DNA from: Pseudoclavibacter sp. RFBB5
Lineage (GTDB): Bacteria > Actinomycetota > Actinomycetes > Actinomycetales > Microbacteriaceae
Reading direction: 5' to 3'
Length of the DNA stretch: 64,000 bases
Assembly: GCF_002931555.1 (NCBI RefSeq)
Contig: NZ_PSTZ01000009.1
Span: 1-64,000 of the forward strand
Shown: positions 1 to 7,953 of the stretch, in pieces
Layout: each line of letters opens with the position of its first letter
How positions within the stretch are numbered: the stretch's first letter is position 1
Notes under the pieces: model-generated
What the model was told of the DNA's origin: nothing
What the model saw: only the letters and a program-made list of their open reading frames with translations
Databases searched by the model: none
Translations under genes and position numbers: made by a program

Positions 1-129
1 GCCGCTTCCCGTGAAGAGCGTCGAGCCGTCTCCGCGGGGGATGAGCGGGGCTCGGTCGATCCTGACGTGCCCGAGTCGCTCCTGGTAGTCGAGGTAGGCC
101 TTGCGAATATCCTGCGCATTCATGTTCAT
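1..129 (-). CDS. Alanyl-tRNA synthetase-like protein, N-terminal fragment (cut by window edge)
   Basis: Only the first 43 codons are inside the window; the gene runs off the left end. The peptide starts MNMNAQDIRKAYLDYQERLG and continues with a Leu-Ile-Pro then Thr-Leu-Phe-Thr-Gly-Ser-Gly segment. This matches the start of class II alanyl-tRNA synthetases, where a helix ending in a Gly-His pair is followed by the Leu-(Val/Ile)-Pro...Leu-Leu-Phe-Thr-Asn-Ala-Gly strand. The ATG at 129 has a GGAGGT ribosome site 11 bases upstream; a second in-frame ATG lies at 123. It begins 67 bases after the DedA/MprF-like gene on the same strand, so the two are probably one transcript. It may be the main alaS, but the position beside a lipid aminoacyltransferase suggests an AlaRS paralogue (inference). 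Confidence 0.65.
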   Translation of the reverse strand, partial: MNMNAQDIRKAYLDYQERLGHVRIDRAPLIPRGDGSTLFTGSG

Positions 130-196
130 TGTGCTTCGTTACCTCCGGTTGGTCGTGCGAGTGTCAGGGAGTGGCGGTGCAGAGACGGCGGGATGC

Positions 197-2965
197 CTAC
201 TTCCCTCCACTGAGTCCAGCTCTGATGATCTGTCCGGTCGTGGCGGTGGGCAGGTACGCGCGGGTCAGTCCGAGTCCGATGCGTGGAAGATCTGCTTCGT
301 CGCGGTAGAGGAGGTACATGGGCTCGAATCGCGGGTTGAACTTCATCTTGAAGTTGTGCAGCGAAGAGAACCCATAGAGCGGCTCGAGGAGCTCGGAGAC
401 ACGGCCGAGTACTTGGTCGAGCGCTGTCGCCTCCTCCTCCCCCGAACCTGCCAGGGGTGCGCCGGAGAGCGACGCGAAGGCCGCGCCTTCGTCGCGGAAG
501 GCGAGCGCTGAGGAGATGATGAGGAACTCCATGACGGCTTTGAACCCACCGTCGCGGCGGCGCATGAGATCGAGCGTCCATCCGCGGATCTCGCCGTTCC
601 CGCTGTAGACGGGCAGCCAAGAGGTGACGCCATGAACGCTGCCGTCATCGTCGATCGCGAGCCCCAGGCGGACGGCGGGGTCGAGCGCCTCGTCGACGCC
701 CCCGAGCGTGAAGCCCATCTCGGGGAGTCCCTTGTCTCCGACCCAGTCTTCCGATATGGCGCGAACCTGCGCGAGCACGGCCCAGGGCTCTTCGGCGAGG
801 GTGGTCATCTTGAAGCGGATGCCTTCCCGCTCGGCGCGGTTCACGGCGGAGCGCACCGGCTGCCAGGGCTTGCCTTTGAGCTCGAGCCCTGGCAGGTCGA
901 TGATCGTGTCCTCTGCCACCTGCACGCGTAGCCAGCCCTTCGGCGCCGCATCGACTGTGGCCTTCGTGGCAGAGAAGAACGCTGGCGTTTGGCCGGCCAG
1001 CTCCGCCCTTGACGCGAAGTCGTGGACGAGCTGCTTGAGGTCATCGGCCGGGACAACCGGGTCGCCGAGCGCCAACGCGACACCGGAGTACTCCTGGTAG
1101 GCGACGTAGCCGCTCTTCTCGGCGTTCAACAGATAGTTGTTGCGCGGCCACATCGTCATCCAGGAGACACTGCTGCCACCGACCCTGGGGAGAATCTCGC
1201 GGGCCTCTTCGAGCGTGCCGCTGCGCTCACCGGAGATCGAGTTCTTCGAAGGCCTCAGGCGTACCCCGAAGGAGCGGCGGGCGACGATGAGGAACGCCAC
1301 GACGAGCACCCAGAGTAGCGAGCCGGCGAAGTTCATCGTGAGGCCGTCATCGAGGCTGCCGGTCACGAAGACAAGCACGCCGATGACCAGGAGCTCGAGG
1401 AGGTTGAAGATACCGAGCGCGAGGGCAACGATCCACGCGAAGCGCTGACCGCGTCGAATGCCGTTGGCGACGAGGAGGATCACGACGACGTCGAGCGCCA
1501 CACCGATCCACGTCTCAGTTTCCGCGGTCGACGTGCCCAATGGCCCATCCAGCGAGAAGAGGGCAGCGACGACCTGCGCTGCTCCCAGGCCGATGAGGGC
1601 CGTGAATGCGATGAGTCGGTCCTCGCGCGTGCTGGTCGCGAAGCCCGTCTCACGGTGCCGTTGTACCGCGTAGATCGTGAAGATAACGGCGACCGGGAGG
1701 AAGTGTTCGATGTCTGCCAGGTCGCCGACGTAGAGAAGGCGCAGCGACACGAGCGCGCCCAAGGTGAGTCCGAGACGCAACCGCCACGGCGGGCGCAGCA
1801 CCCACACGAGTCCTGCCGCGAGTGCGTAGAGACCGCCGGAGGCGCCGACATCGAGGTCGCCCGCAAGGCGCTGTGCCCATTCCCACCCGGTCCGAGCGAG
1901 CACCGCGACGATCGCGAGCGTGCCGAGCACCGCAAGCGCCTGGCCGGCGACGAACACGAGGGCAGTGCGCTTCCACCCGAAGCGGAACTCGAAGACGCCG
2001 CCGACGATGAGGAGTTGGACGATGATGATCGCGTAGTGCCAGGTGCCCGCGCCGATGAGCGACCCCGTGAGTGGCGTCCACCACAGGCCGGCCTCGATGC
2101 TTGGGAGGCCGAAGGCGATATTGCTGAACCAGGCCTGCTCGCGGGCAAGATGCCACATGGCGCCGCTCACGATGCCCACCGCCAGGATGACGATCACGAG
2201 CAGTGACGTGAACGGGGCGCGACGCCCGAACGCCACGATCGGCTTGAGCGCAGCCGCGAGGGCATCACGCACTGCATCACCGCCCGGCGCCGAAGCTTGC
2301 GCGTCCTGTGCTGCGGGGATGAGGAGGTCGAGTTCCTGCTCTGTTTCGCTCCCTGCCGCGGCATCTACCGGGCGTCGGCGCGCACGGTAGATCACTACCG
2401 TGGCGATGACGAGGATGAGAACGCCGCCGATCGCCAGCGCGGCCCAGCCCGACGCGTGGATGATCGCGAGTGCGCTCTTTCCGAGGGCCGCTGTGATGCT
2501 CGTGACAGCCGCAGCCCAAGCGATGCCACCGAGTGCGTTCGCGAGAAGGAAGCGACCGTAAGGCATGGCCATGGTGCCGGCGAGCGGCCCCGCGAAGACA
2601 CGGAGGATGGCGACGAAGCGACCGAAGAAGACCGCGTACGCGCCCCACTTCTGCATGAGTCCCGCGGCTGCGTTGATGCGAGTGACGCTGAAGTACTTCG
2701 GGAACCGCTGCGACAGGTAGCGCAGGAGTCTTGACCCCCATCGCTTGCCGATGTAGTAGCCGATCGAGTCGCCGATGATCGCACCGGCAGCCGCCGCAGC
2801 GCCGAGGAGCCATGGATCCACGCCCGTGCCAGCGATGCTCATGAGCACCGCGGCGATCAGCACGCTCTCACCGGGAAGGGGCAGCCCGAGGCTTTCCAAG
2901 GTGACGACGCTCGCCACCAGGAGAACGACAAGAAGCGGGGGGACGGCGATTAACCAGTCGAACAT
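197..2965 (-). CDS. DedA / rhomboid-like / MprF (DUF2156) fusion membrane protein
   Basis: A 922-residue protein from the ATG at 2965, which has GGAG five bases upstream; an open extension to 3013 lacks such a site. Residues about 1-210 resemble the DedA/SNARE-associated family (LGLPLPGE motif, then GDSIGYYIG). Residues about 270-440 look like a rhomboid core: a Trp-rich first loop, a Glu-Phe-Arg-Phe-Gly stretch, a GASG motif with Ser about 376, and a later His about 421. More membrane segments follow to about 580. The last 330 residues match the soluble C-terminal domain of MprF/LysX-type enzymes (DUF2156), which transfer an amino acid from aminoacyl-tRNA to phosphatidylglycerol. The likely role is modifying and perhaps flipping envelope lipids. 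An AlaRS-like gene follows, so alanine is a plausible substrate (inference). Confidence 0.85.
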   Translation of the reverse strand: MFDWLIAVPPLLVVLLVASVVTLESLGLPLPGESVLIAAVLMSIAGTGVDPWLLGAAAAAGAIIGDSIGYYIGKRWGSRLLRYLSQRFPKYFSVTRINAAAGLMQKWGAYAVFFGRFVAILRVFAGPLAGTMAMPYGRFLLANALGGIAWAAAVTSITAALGKSALAIIHASGWAALAIGGVLILVIATVVIYRARRRPVDAAAGSETEQELDLLIPAAQDAQASAPGGDAVRDALAAALKPIVAFGRRAPFTSLLVIVILAVGIVSGAMWHLAREQAWFSNIAFGLPSIEAGLWWTPLTGSLIGAGTWHYAIIIVQLLIVGGVFEFRFGWKRTALVFVAGQALAVLGTLAIVAVLARTGWEWAQRLAGDLDVGASGGLYALAAGLVWVLRPPWRLRLGLTLGALVSLRLLYVGDLADIEHFLPVAVIFTIYAVQRHRETGFATSTREDRLIAFTALIGLGAAQVVAALFSLDGPLGTSTAETETWIGVALDVVVILLVANGIRRGQRFAWIVALALGIFNLLELLVIGVLVFVTGSLDDGLTMNFAGSLLWVLVVAFLIVARRSFGVRLRPSKNSISGERSGTLEEAREILPRVGGSSVSWMTMWPRNNYLLNAEKSGYVAYQEYSGVALALGDPVVPADDLKQLVHDFASRAELAGQTPAFFSATKATVDAAPKGWLRVQVAEDTIIDLPGLELKGKPWQPVRSAVNRAEREGIRFKMTTLAEEPWAVLAQVRAISEDWVGDKGLPEMGFTLGGVDEALDPAVRLGLAIDDDGSVHGVTSWLPVYSGNGEIRGWTLDLMRRRDGGFKAVMEFLIISSALAFRDEGAAFASLSGAPLAGSGEEEATALDQVLGRVSELLEPLYGFSSLHNFKMKFNPRFEPMYLLYRDEADLPRIGLGLTRAYLPTATTGQIIRAGLSGGK

Positions 2966-3105
2966 ATTCTCCAGCTGTCCGTGAGAGAGCTCACAGTGAA
3001 AGGGGTGGTGCACTCCGCGGATTCATGGCTGACTTCAGATGTGAGCGCAGAACCGCGGCGGCCACGGTTGGCCGCACGTCTGAGGAACTTCGATGTCGAC
3101 GGTTG

Positions 3106-3423
3106 CTACATGCTCTGCATAGCTGGAGCAACGACCCCGGCGATGATCGGCACGAGGCTCAGCACGGTCCCGAGAATGCCCAGATACCGAGGGCGAGCGA
3201 CGATGACGGCGATGAGTCCGAGCAGGACGCCTACGACGCCGACGACCATGGAGGCGTAGTAGCAGACGACCGCCAGGACGGCTGCGCCGGAGAGGCCTTG
3301 GCCGTCTGCTGCTGGCCCGATGATCCAGAAGCAGAGCATCATCGCGGTGGCGAGTGCCCCCACGATCACGGAGGTTGTCGCTAAGCCTCGGCGGGAGGTG
3401 CGCGGTGCCGAATGAGTGGTCAT
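3106..3423 (-). CDS. Small hydrophobic membrane protein
   Basis: This is a 105-residue protein with a short basic N-terminus followed by three hydrophobic stretches (about residues 15-35, 45-70 and 80-100), so it is almost certainly a small integral membrane protein. I do not recognise a family; many actinobacteria carry DUF4190-like proteins of similar size and topology. It starts 48 bases after the stop of the esterase gene on the same strand, which suggests co-transcription. An AGGG-type ribosome site precedes the ATG at 3423. Its 3' end lies 140 bases before the start of the DedA/MprF-like gene. No catalytic motif is visible and function is unknown. Confidence 0.6.
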   Translation of the reverse strand: MTTHSAPRTSRRGLATTSVIVGALATAMMLCFWIIGPAADGQGLSGAAVLAVVCYYASMVVGVVGVLLGLIAVIVARPRYLGILGTVLSLVPIIAGVVAPAMQSM

Positions 3424-3471
3424 CAGGGGAGCCCTTCGAGTGTGTGGGGGATTTCGACGCGGTCGCGTCTT

Positions 3472-4776
3472 CTACGTTCCGGCGGTGAGGCCGAGGATCG
3501 GGAAGAGGATCGTGAATCCCTCAGCCAAGCCCCCGGTGACCGCGGTTCCGCCGTGGTCGGCGCCCTGGACGATGAACAGAGTGGTGTTCATGCCGACGGA
3601 TTTGGTTTCGTTGGAGATGGTGGTCGCCATAGACACGAACGCAGGGTCTTCGCTACCTGCCGTGAAGACGGCGGTCATGCCGGCGTACGTTCCGGGTGGG
3701 GCGGCCTGCATGATGCTGATGGGCTTCGAGGCCTCGAAGGCGGCGCTGTCGCCTCCATAGATGTCCGTGGTGACGGCGTCCGAATCTTCGGACCCCGGGT
3801 GCTGTTCGCCGGAGACGCTGATGATGTTCTTGAACGTGCCCGGGTCCTTCGCGCCGTACTTGGCCGCGCATCCGCCGCCGTTGGAGTAGCCGGCGATGGT
3901 CCAGTACTTGGGGTCCTGGATGATGTTGAGGTTCGCGTTGGCCCAGTTGACGACGTCCGTGGTGACGTAGGTTTCTGCGTTCCCGAACTTCGCGGAGTCG
4001 GCGCAGGCCGGGTCTACATCGCCTTGCCCGCCGAGTTGGTCGGCGACGATCACGATGGGAGCGAGGCCGTTGTGCTGAGCCGCGAACTCGTCGAGCACTC
4101 CACTGATGATGGTGGGGTCGGGATTGCCGACGTACCCCATCATCATGATGACGACAGGCAGCGCAGGTGCATCCTGCACAAGCGCTGCTGGGGGGAGGTA
4201 GATGCCGGCGTCGCGAGCCACGAACCCCGATTCCGTTCCCGGGATGGGCGCAGAGCCGCGGGTACCCGCCGCGGGCATATCCGCTGGAGGCTTCCAGGTG
4301 GTGGCGAGCGGCTGGGTTGGCGCCTGCCGGTTGTCAGCGTTGAATTCGGGAAGCGTGATCTGGTCTTCTTCGACGATCCCGAACACGGACCCGAGGGTGG
4401 GGTTGAGGCCGTAGAGCGCGTTGATGCCGGTCGCTCCCGCGAGAACATACGCGAGGATCGCGACGCTCGCGACGAGCTTGCGCCAGGGCTTTGCGTCCGG
4501 GAAGGACGCGACCGCAAGGCCGATGCCGGCGAGCGTGAGCGCGGCCCACACTCCTACCGGGCCGGGTAGATCCACGCCGAACAGGTCAAGAGCGTTTCCG
4601 CCGAGGTAGATCAGGAAGCCAAGAAGTGCACCAGCCGCGACGCCGATCACCGCTCGCAGCACCCATTTCCGGTTCATCTCGCGCACACACAGGGTGATGG
4701 TCACGGCAACTGCGAGGGCGTAGATGATCCACATCACCGGGGAATCGATGATGGGCAGCGCCAGGACTCCGCTCAT
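3472..4776 (-). CDS. Membrane-anchored alpha/beta-hydrolase esterase
   Basis: A 434-residue protein if it starts at the ATG at 4776; a later ATG at 4734 is also possible, and the frame stays open to 5145 across non-coding sequence. The first 130 residues hold about four hydrophobic segments; the rest looks extracellular. The catalytic part belongs to the putative-esterase (PF00756-like) group: a nucleophile elbow Gly-Tyr-Ser-Asn-Gly within AGYSNGGGCAAKYG, and a late His in GADHGG. This fold includes mycolyltransferases and esterase D. The N-terminal membrane domain plus hydrolase layout is common in actinobacteria. The substrate cannot be read from sequence. The small membrane protein at 3106-3423 probably shares its transcript. 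Confidence 0.75.
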   Translation of the reverse strand: MSGVLALPIIDSPVMWIIYALAVAVTITLCVREMNRKWVLRAVIGVAAGALLGFLIYLGGNALDLFGVDLPGPVGVWAALTLAGIGLAVASFPDAKPWRKLVASVAILAYVLAGATGINALYGLNPTLGSVFGIVEEDQITLPEFNADNRQAPTQPLATTWKPPADMPAAGTRGSAPIPGTESGFVARDAGIYLPPAALVQDAPALPVVIMMMGYVGNPDPTIISGVLDEFAAQHNGLAPIVIVADQLGGQGDVDPACADSAKFGNAETYVTTDVVNWANANLNIIQDPKYWTIAGYSNGGGCAAKYGAKDPGTFKNIISVSGEQHPGSEDSDAVTTDIYGGDSAAFEASKPISIMQAAPPGTYAGMTAVFTAGSEDPAFVSMATTISNETKSVGMNTTLFIVQGADHGGTAVTGGLAEGFTILFPILGLTAGT

Positions 4777-5011
4777 GCGCGTGCGGGAAACGACATCGAT
4801 GACTCCTCGATCGCGCATCTCGCTACGCGGCCAAGGGGGCCGCTCTGACGACCGGATGCAAGCTGGGGACAATCTCTCACAGGATGGAAAAGAACACCAC
4901 TGCCGCGCGGAGACGTTCAGACGAATTTCTCGCCGCCCGGGACCATATCCGCGCGTAAACACCCCGATTTGCTCGACCCGGGTCCAGGTGTGTATATTCG
5001 CAAGCCATGGG

Positions 5012-5062
5012 GGACGCGTTCTTGAGACGCCTTGTCTGGTGCGATTCCAGAGTCCTCCACCA
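5012..5062 (+). other. tRNA 3'-half-like sequence (possible attachment-site remnant)
   Basis: The last 28 bases fit the 3' part of a tRNA exactly: a 5-bp T stem (TCTGG/CCAGA) enclosing a 7-base loop TGCGATT, then GTCCTCC as the acceptor 3' strand, A as discriminator and an encoded CCA ending at 5062. Upstream, GCGT/ACGC can form an anticodon-like stem, but no T at position 33, no D arm and no matching 5' acceptor strand (GGAGGAC) is present. It is therefore not an intact tRNA. It could be a tRNA pseudogene, an attachment-site remnant, or chance. The 434-bp gap between the esterase start (4776) and the permease start (5211) holds nothing else I can name. Confidence 0.3.
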
Positions 5063-5210
5063 ATTTTCTCGGTGACCGATACGCGACAATTCGGCATCGG
5101 TGCGTGCAAGATTGAACATCTCTCGGCGTAGTCCGCCGCAAGCATTTCTCGCCGTACACTTTGCGCATGTCAACTCTGCGAGTCTCATCGAGTGTCCGGT
5201 TCTTGGTTCG

Positions 5211-6641
5211 ATGACTGGCACTGCGGGGTCCGGGCCTGACAGCGCCGCAACCGATGGAGTCACGCTCGAGCGCGCGCTGAGCAATCGGCACATTCAACTC
5301 ATAGCTGTGGGTGGCGCCATCGGAACAGGGCTGTTCCTCGGGGCCGGAATCGGAATCAACAAGTCGGGCCCATCGATTCTGCTCGTCTACGTCATCACCG
5401 GCGCGATGCTGTTCGTCATGATGCGCGCCATGGGTGAGCTGCTCCTCTCGAATCTCGGATACCGCACATTCCAAGACTTTGCCGCCGCGTACCTGGGTGA
5501 GTGGGCTCGGTTCTTCCTCGGCTGGTCGTATTGGCTATGCCTCATCTCTATCGCAGCAGCAGACATGGTCGGCGTCCAGACCTATGCGAGGTACTGGTGG
5601 CCAGACCTCCCGGGGTGGGTTCCCATGGTCGTGGCCATCGCCTTCGTGCTGGCGCTCAACCTCATCGCGGTAAGGGCATTCGGCGAAGCGGAGTTCTGGT
5701 TCGCGCTCGTGAAGATCGTGACCATCCTTGGACTTATCGTGGTCGGCATCATCTTGATCGTGACGGCGTTCACGGCCCCAAGCGGAGACCGCGCGAGCAT
5801 CACGCACCTCTGGGATGACGGGGGCTTTTTCCCGAACGGATTCGTTGGATTCCTGGCGGGCTTCCAAATCGCGGTTTTCTCCTTCGGCTGCATCGAGCTC
5901 ATCGGCACGACAGCCGCCGAAGCCAAAGACCCCGAGAAGAACCTCCCGAAAGCGATCAACCAGGTGCCGCTGCGCATCCTCTTCTTCTACGTGGGCGCAC
6001 TGGCCGTCATCATGTGCGTGACGCCATGGAGCAAGATCGAGCCCGGCACGAGCCCGTTCGTGGCGTTGTTCGTGCTCACCGGCTTCGGGGGCGCCGCGGC
6101 GCTCATCAACGCCGTGGTCATGTCCTCCGCCGTGTCGGCCGCGAACAGCGGCTTCTTCTCCTCGAGCCGCATGGCCTATGGCCTGGCGACGACAGCCCAG
6201 GCACCTGCACGGCTGGGGCGCCTCACGAAGACCGCCGTTCCCGGCAACGCGCTTCTGCTTTCATGCGCAGTCGTCCTGGTTGCCGGCTCGCTCGGCCTCA
6301 TCTTCGATGACGCCTTCCAGCTCGTGACGGCGGTGTCTTCCATCCTGTTCATCTTCGTGTGGGCGATGATCCTGGTGTCATATCTCGCATATCGACGCCA
6401 GCGACCGGATCTCCACACGGCATCCACCTACCGCCTGCGCTGGGGTGTGCCCCTGGCATGGAGCGTCCTCGGATTCTTCGCATTCATCTTGGTGCTGCTC
6501 GCCGTGTTCGAGGACACAAGAGGCCCCCTACTGCTGACCCCCATATGGTTCGGCATCCTGGGCGTCGCGTGGGCAATGGTGCGACGCAGATCACGTCAGA
6601 CTTCCGAGGCGGCGACCCACCGCTCCCCCGCCGAGGCCTGA
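5211..6641 (+). CDS. Amino-acid permease of the AAT/CycA type
   Basis: A 476-residue polytopic protein with about twelve membrane segments, of the amino acid-polyamine-organocation superfamily. The signature at its N-terminus, RHIQLIAVGGAIGTGLFLGA, is the classic first helix of AAT permeases (CycA, AroP, ProY, GabP). MRAMGELLL follows, then the FWFALVK motif. It imports an amino acid by proton symport; CycA-like transporters carry D-serine, D-alanine and glycine, but the exact substrate is not fixed by sequence. The ATG at 5211 is chosen because MTGTAG then a hydrophilic lead precedes the conserved helix; no strong ribosome site is seen. It stands alone, transcribed away from the esterase, with recombinase remains downstream. 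Confidence 0.87.
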   Translation: MTGTAGSGPDSAATDGVTLERALSNRHIQLIAVGGAIGTGLFLGAGIGINKSGPSILLVYVITGAMLFVMMRAMGELLLSNLGYRTFQDFAAAYLGEWARFFLGWSYWLCLISIAAADMVGVQTYARYWWPDLPGWVPMVVAIAFVLALNLIAVRAFGEAEFWFALVKIVTILGLIVVGIILIVTAFTAPSGDRASITHLWDDGGFFPNGFVGFLAGFQIAVFSFGCIELIGTTAAEAKDPEKNLPKAINQVPLRILFFYVGALAVIMCVTPWSKIEPGTSPFVALFVLTGFGGAAALINAVVMSSAVSAANSGFFSSSRMAYGLATTAQAPARLGRLTKTAVPGNALLLSCAVVLVAGSLGLIFDDAFQLVTAVSSILFIFVWAMILVSYLAYRRQRPDLHTASTYRLRWGVPLAWSVLGFFAFILVLLAVFEDTRGPLLLTPIWFGILGVAWAMVRRRSRQTSEAATHRSPAEA

Positions 6642-6838
6642 CCTTAAACGTTCCTTCGACATGGCTCGGAAAGCATTTGATTTCCGAGACGCAGCGGCGA
6701 CTGTCCGTGGTGTGCCCGCTCCCCCGCAAGTCCGGGCTGAGCTTGTCTCGAAAACTCGCCTCATCATGAGTCGTCTCAGCCTGCACGAGCCACGGGGTTT
6801 CTGAGGCAAAGTGCCAAGTGAGACTCCTCAGCTAGGCC

Positions 6839-7295
6839 CGCGTCAGCACCGCGACTCAGGATGCGCAGCTCCAGCTCGACGCACTCGTCGACGTCGGCGT
6901 CCAGGAGCGCGACGTCTTCGCCGACATCACCTCCGTACGCCTGACTGCGATCACACGCCGGGGCGTGACGCGACTCCTCAAGCGCGGAGACCGGCAATAC
7001 TGTCGTCTCGTCGCGGGTCGATCACGTGGGGCAAGCACTCATCGACGCCCGCGACACCGTCAACTTCTCGCGGGAGTGCAGCATCAACGTGCGCTCAGTC
7101 GCCGACGCTATCGATCCGGCGACGCAAACGGGCCGCCTCATGCTGAACATGCTCTCCACCCTCGCCGAGTACGAGCGTGAACTCATCGTCCAGCTACTCT
7201 GGCGCAACAAGATGCGCCAGTCGGACTCGTCTAACGCAATCGGAGTAGCACGTCCGAACATCGGCTCGAAGCTGCGAGGCATTCCAGCTGGTATC
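6839..7295 (+). pseudogene. Decayed serine recombinase (resolvase/invertase) remnant
   Basis: Two pieces in different frames together resemble one Tn3-type resolvase. The first (from 6839) reads RVSTATQDAQLQLDALVDVG, matching the family's RVS(T)xxQ active-site start, and has a stop codon just before it where the true N-terminus should be. After a frame change near 7015-7026, the second reads TGRLMLNMLSTLAEYERELI, matching the family's TGRL...LAEFERELI helix. The DNA-binding helix-turn-helix end is missing; the frame runs on into the tRNA-Lys region. This is a fossil, not a functional gene. It marks a past mobile element or cassette insertion near tRNA-Lys. The 197 bases before it (6642-6838) hold no recognisable feature. 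Confidence 0.75.
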
Positions 7296-7339
7296 TCAAC
7301 GAGACCGCAAGCACTGCAGGTGGTCAGCAGCGAGAAGAG

Positions 7340-7412
7340 TGGGCCCGGTGGGGCTCGAACCCACGACCCGCGGATTAAAAGTCCGATGCTCTGCCAACTG
7401 AGCTACAGGCCC
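7340..7412 (-). tRNA. tRNA-Lys (anticodon UUU)
   Basis: The minus strand folds as a complete 73-base tRNA. The acceptor is GGGCCTG/CGGGCCC with one T-G pair, the D arm is TAGCTCAGTTGGCAGAGCA, the anticodon loop is ACTTTTAAT with anticodon TTT, the variable loop is short, and the T arm is GTGGG-TTCGAGC-CCCAC. The discriminator is A at 7340. CCA is not encoded and would be added after transcription. It lies between a resolvase fossil and a DUF1801 gene on the opposite strand. Confidence 0.96.
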
Positions 7413-7521
7413 CACAGTCGCCAGGCGCGCGGCGACCGTGGGGAATCCTATCGCGAATCGCGGCCGAGAACGGGCTCCGCGATGCGAGCGGTTTGTCGGC
7501 GGCCGGGTCCATACTCTCGTC

Positions 7522-7953
7522 ATGGCAGAAACGAAGACGAAGCCGTCAGATGTCTCACCCGATCTCATCATCGACCAGGCGGAGCCCGCCGGGCGGCGCG
7601 AGGATGCGCGCATCCTGAAGGAGATCATGGATCGGGTCACGGGCGAGGAAGCCGTCGTGTGGGGGCCGACGATGATCGGCTACGGCAGCTACCACTACAC
7701 GTACGAGAGCGGACACTCCGGTGACGCGATAATCCTGGGCTTCTCGCCGCGCAAGGCGTCGATGTCCATCTACGGTCTGCAGATGTGGGCCCCGGAGGGC
7801 CTCATCGAGCAGCTCGGCAAGGTGAAGCTCGGCAAGGACTGCATCTGGGCCGGCCGCTTCTCGTCCCTCAACCTCGAGGTGCTGGAAGAGCTGGTTCGGA
7901 TCGCCTGGTCGAAGCGGAAGGAACTGCAAGCAATGTTTCCGGCGGATGCCTGA
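7522..7953 (+). CDS. DUF1801 domain protein
   Basis: A 143-residue soluble protein. It matches the DUF1801 (YdhG-like) family in size and in the conserved stretch VWGPTMIGYGSYHYTYESG, followed by ILGFSPRKASMSIY and a C-terminal LGKDCIWAGRFSSLNLEVLE. Members have a small SufE/YdhG-like fold; their biochemical role is not established. The start is the ATG at 7522 (MAETKTK). It is convergent with the DUF418-type gene, and the two coding regions overlap tail to tail by 86 bases. Confidence 0.85.
   Translation: MAETKTKPSDVSPDLIIDQAEPAGRREDARILKEIMDRVTGEEAVVWGPTMIGYGSYHYTYESGHSGDAIILGFSPRKASMSIYGLQMWAPEGLIEQLGKVKLGKDCIWAGRFSSLNLEVLEELVRIAWSKRKELQAMFPADA

Noticed and set aside
3412-4569. A 385-codon plus-strand frame opposite the esterase
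   Set aside because: No family resemblance and shadow-like composition; the minus strand carries a clear hydrolase with GYSNG and membrane helices.
4777-5145. The upstream extension of the esterase frame to 5145
   Set aside because: It crosses the tRNA-like sequence and reads as low-quality peptide typical of tRNA antisense; the ATG at 4776 precedes the first membrane helix.
6839-7724. An intact recombinase gene fused to downstream sequence
   Set aside because: The catalytic start and the YERELI helix are in different frames, a stop codon precedes the first piece, and the second frame runs through tRNA-Lys.
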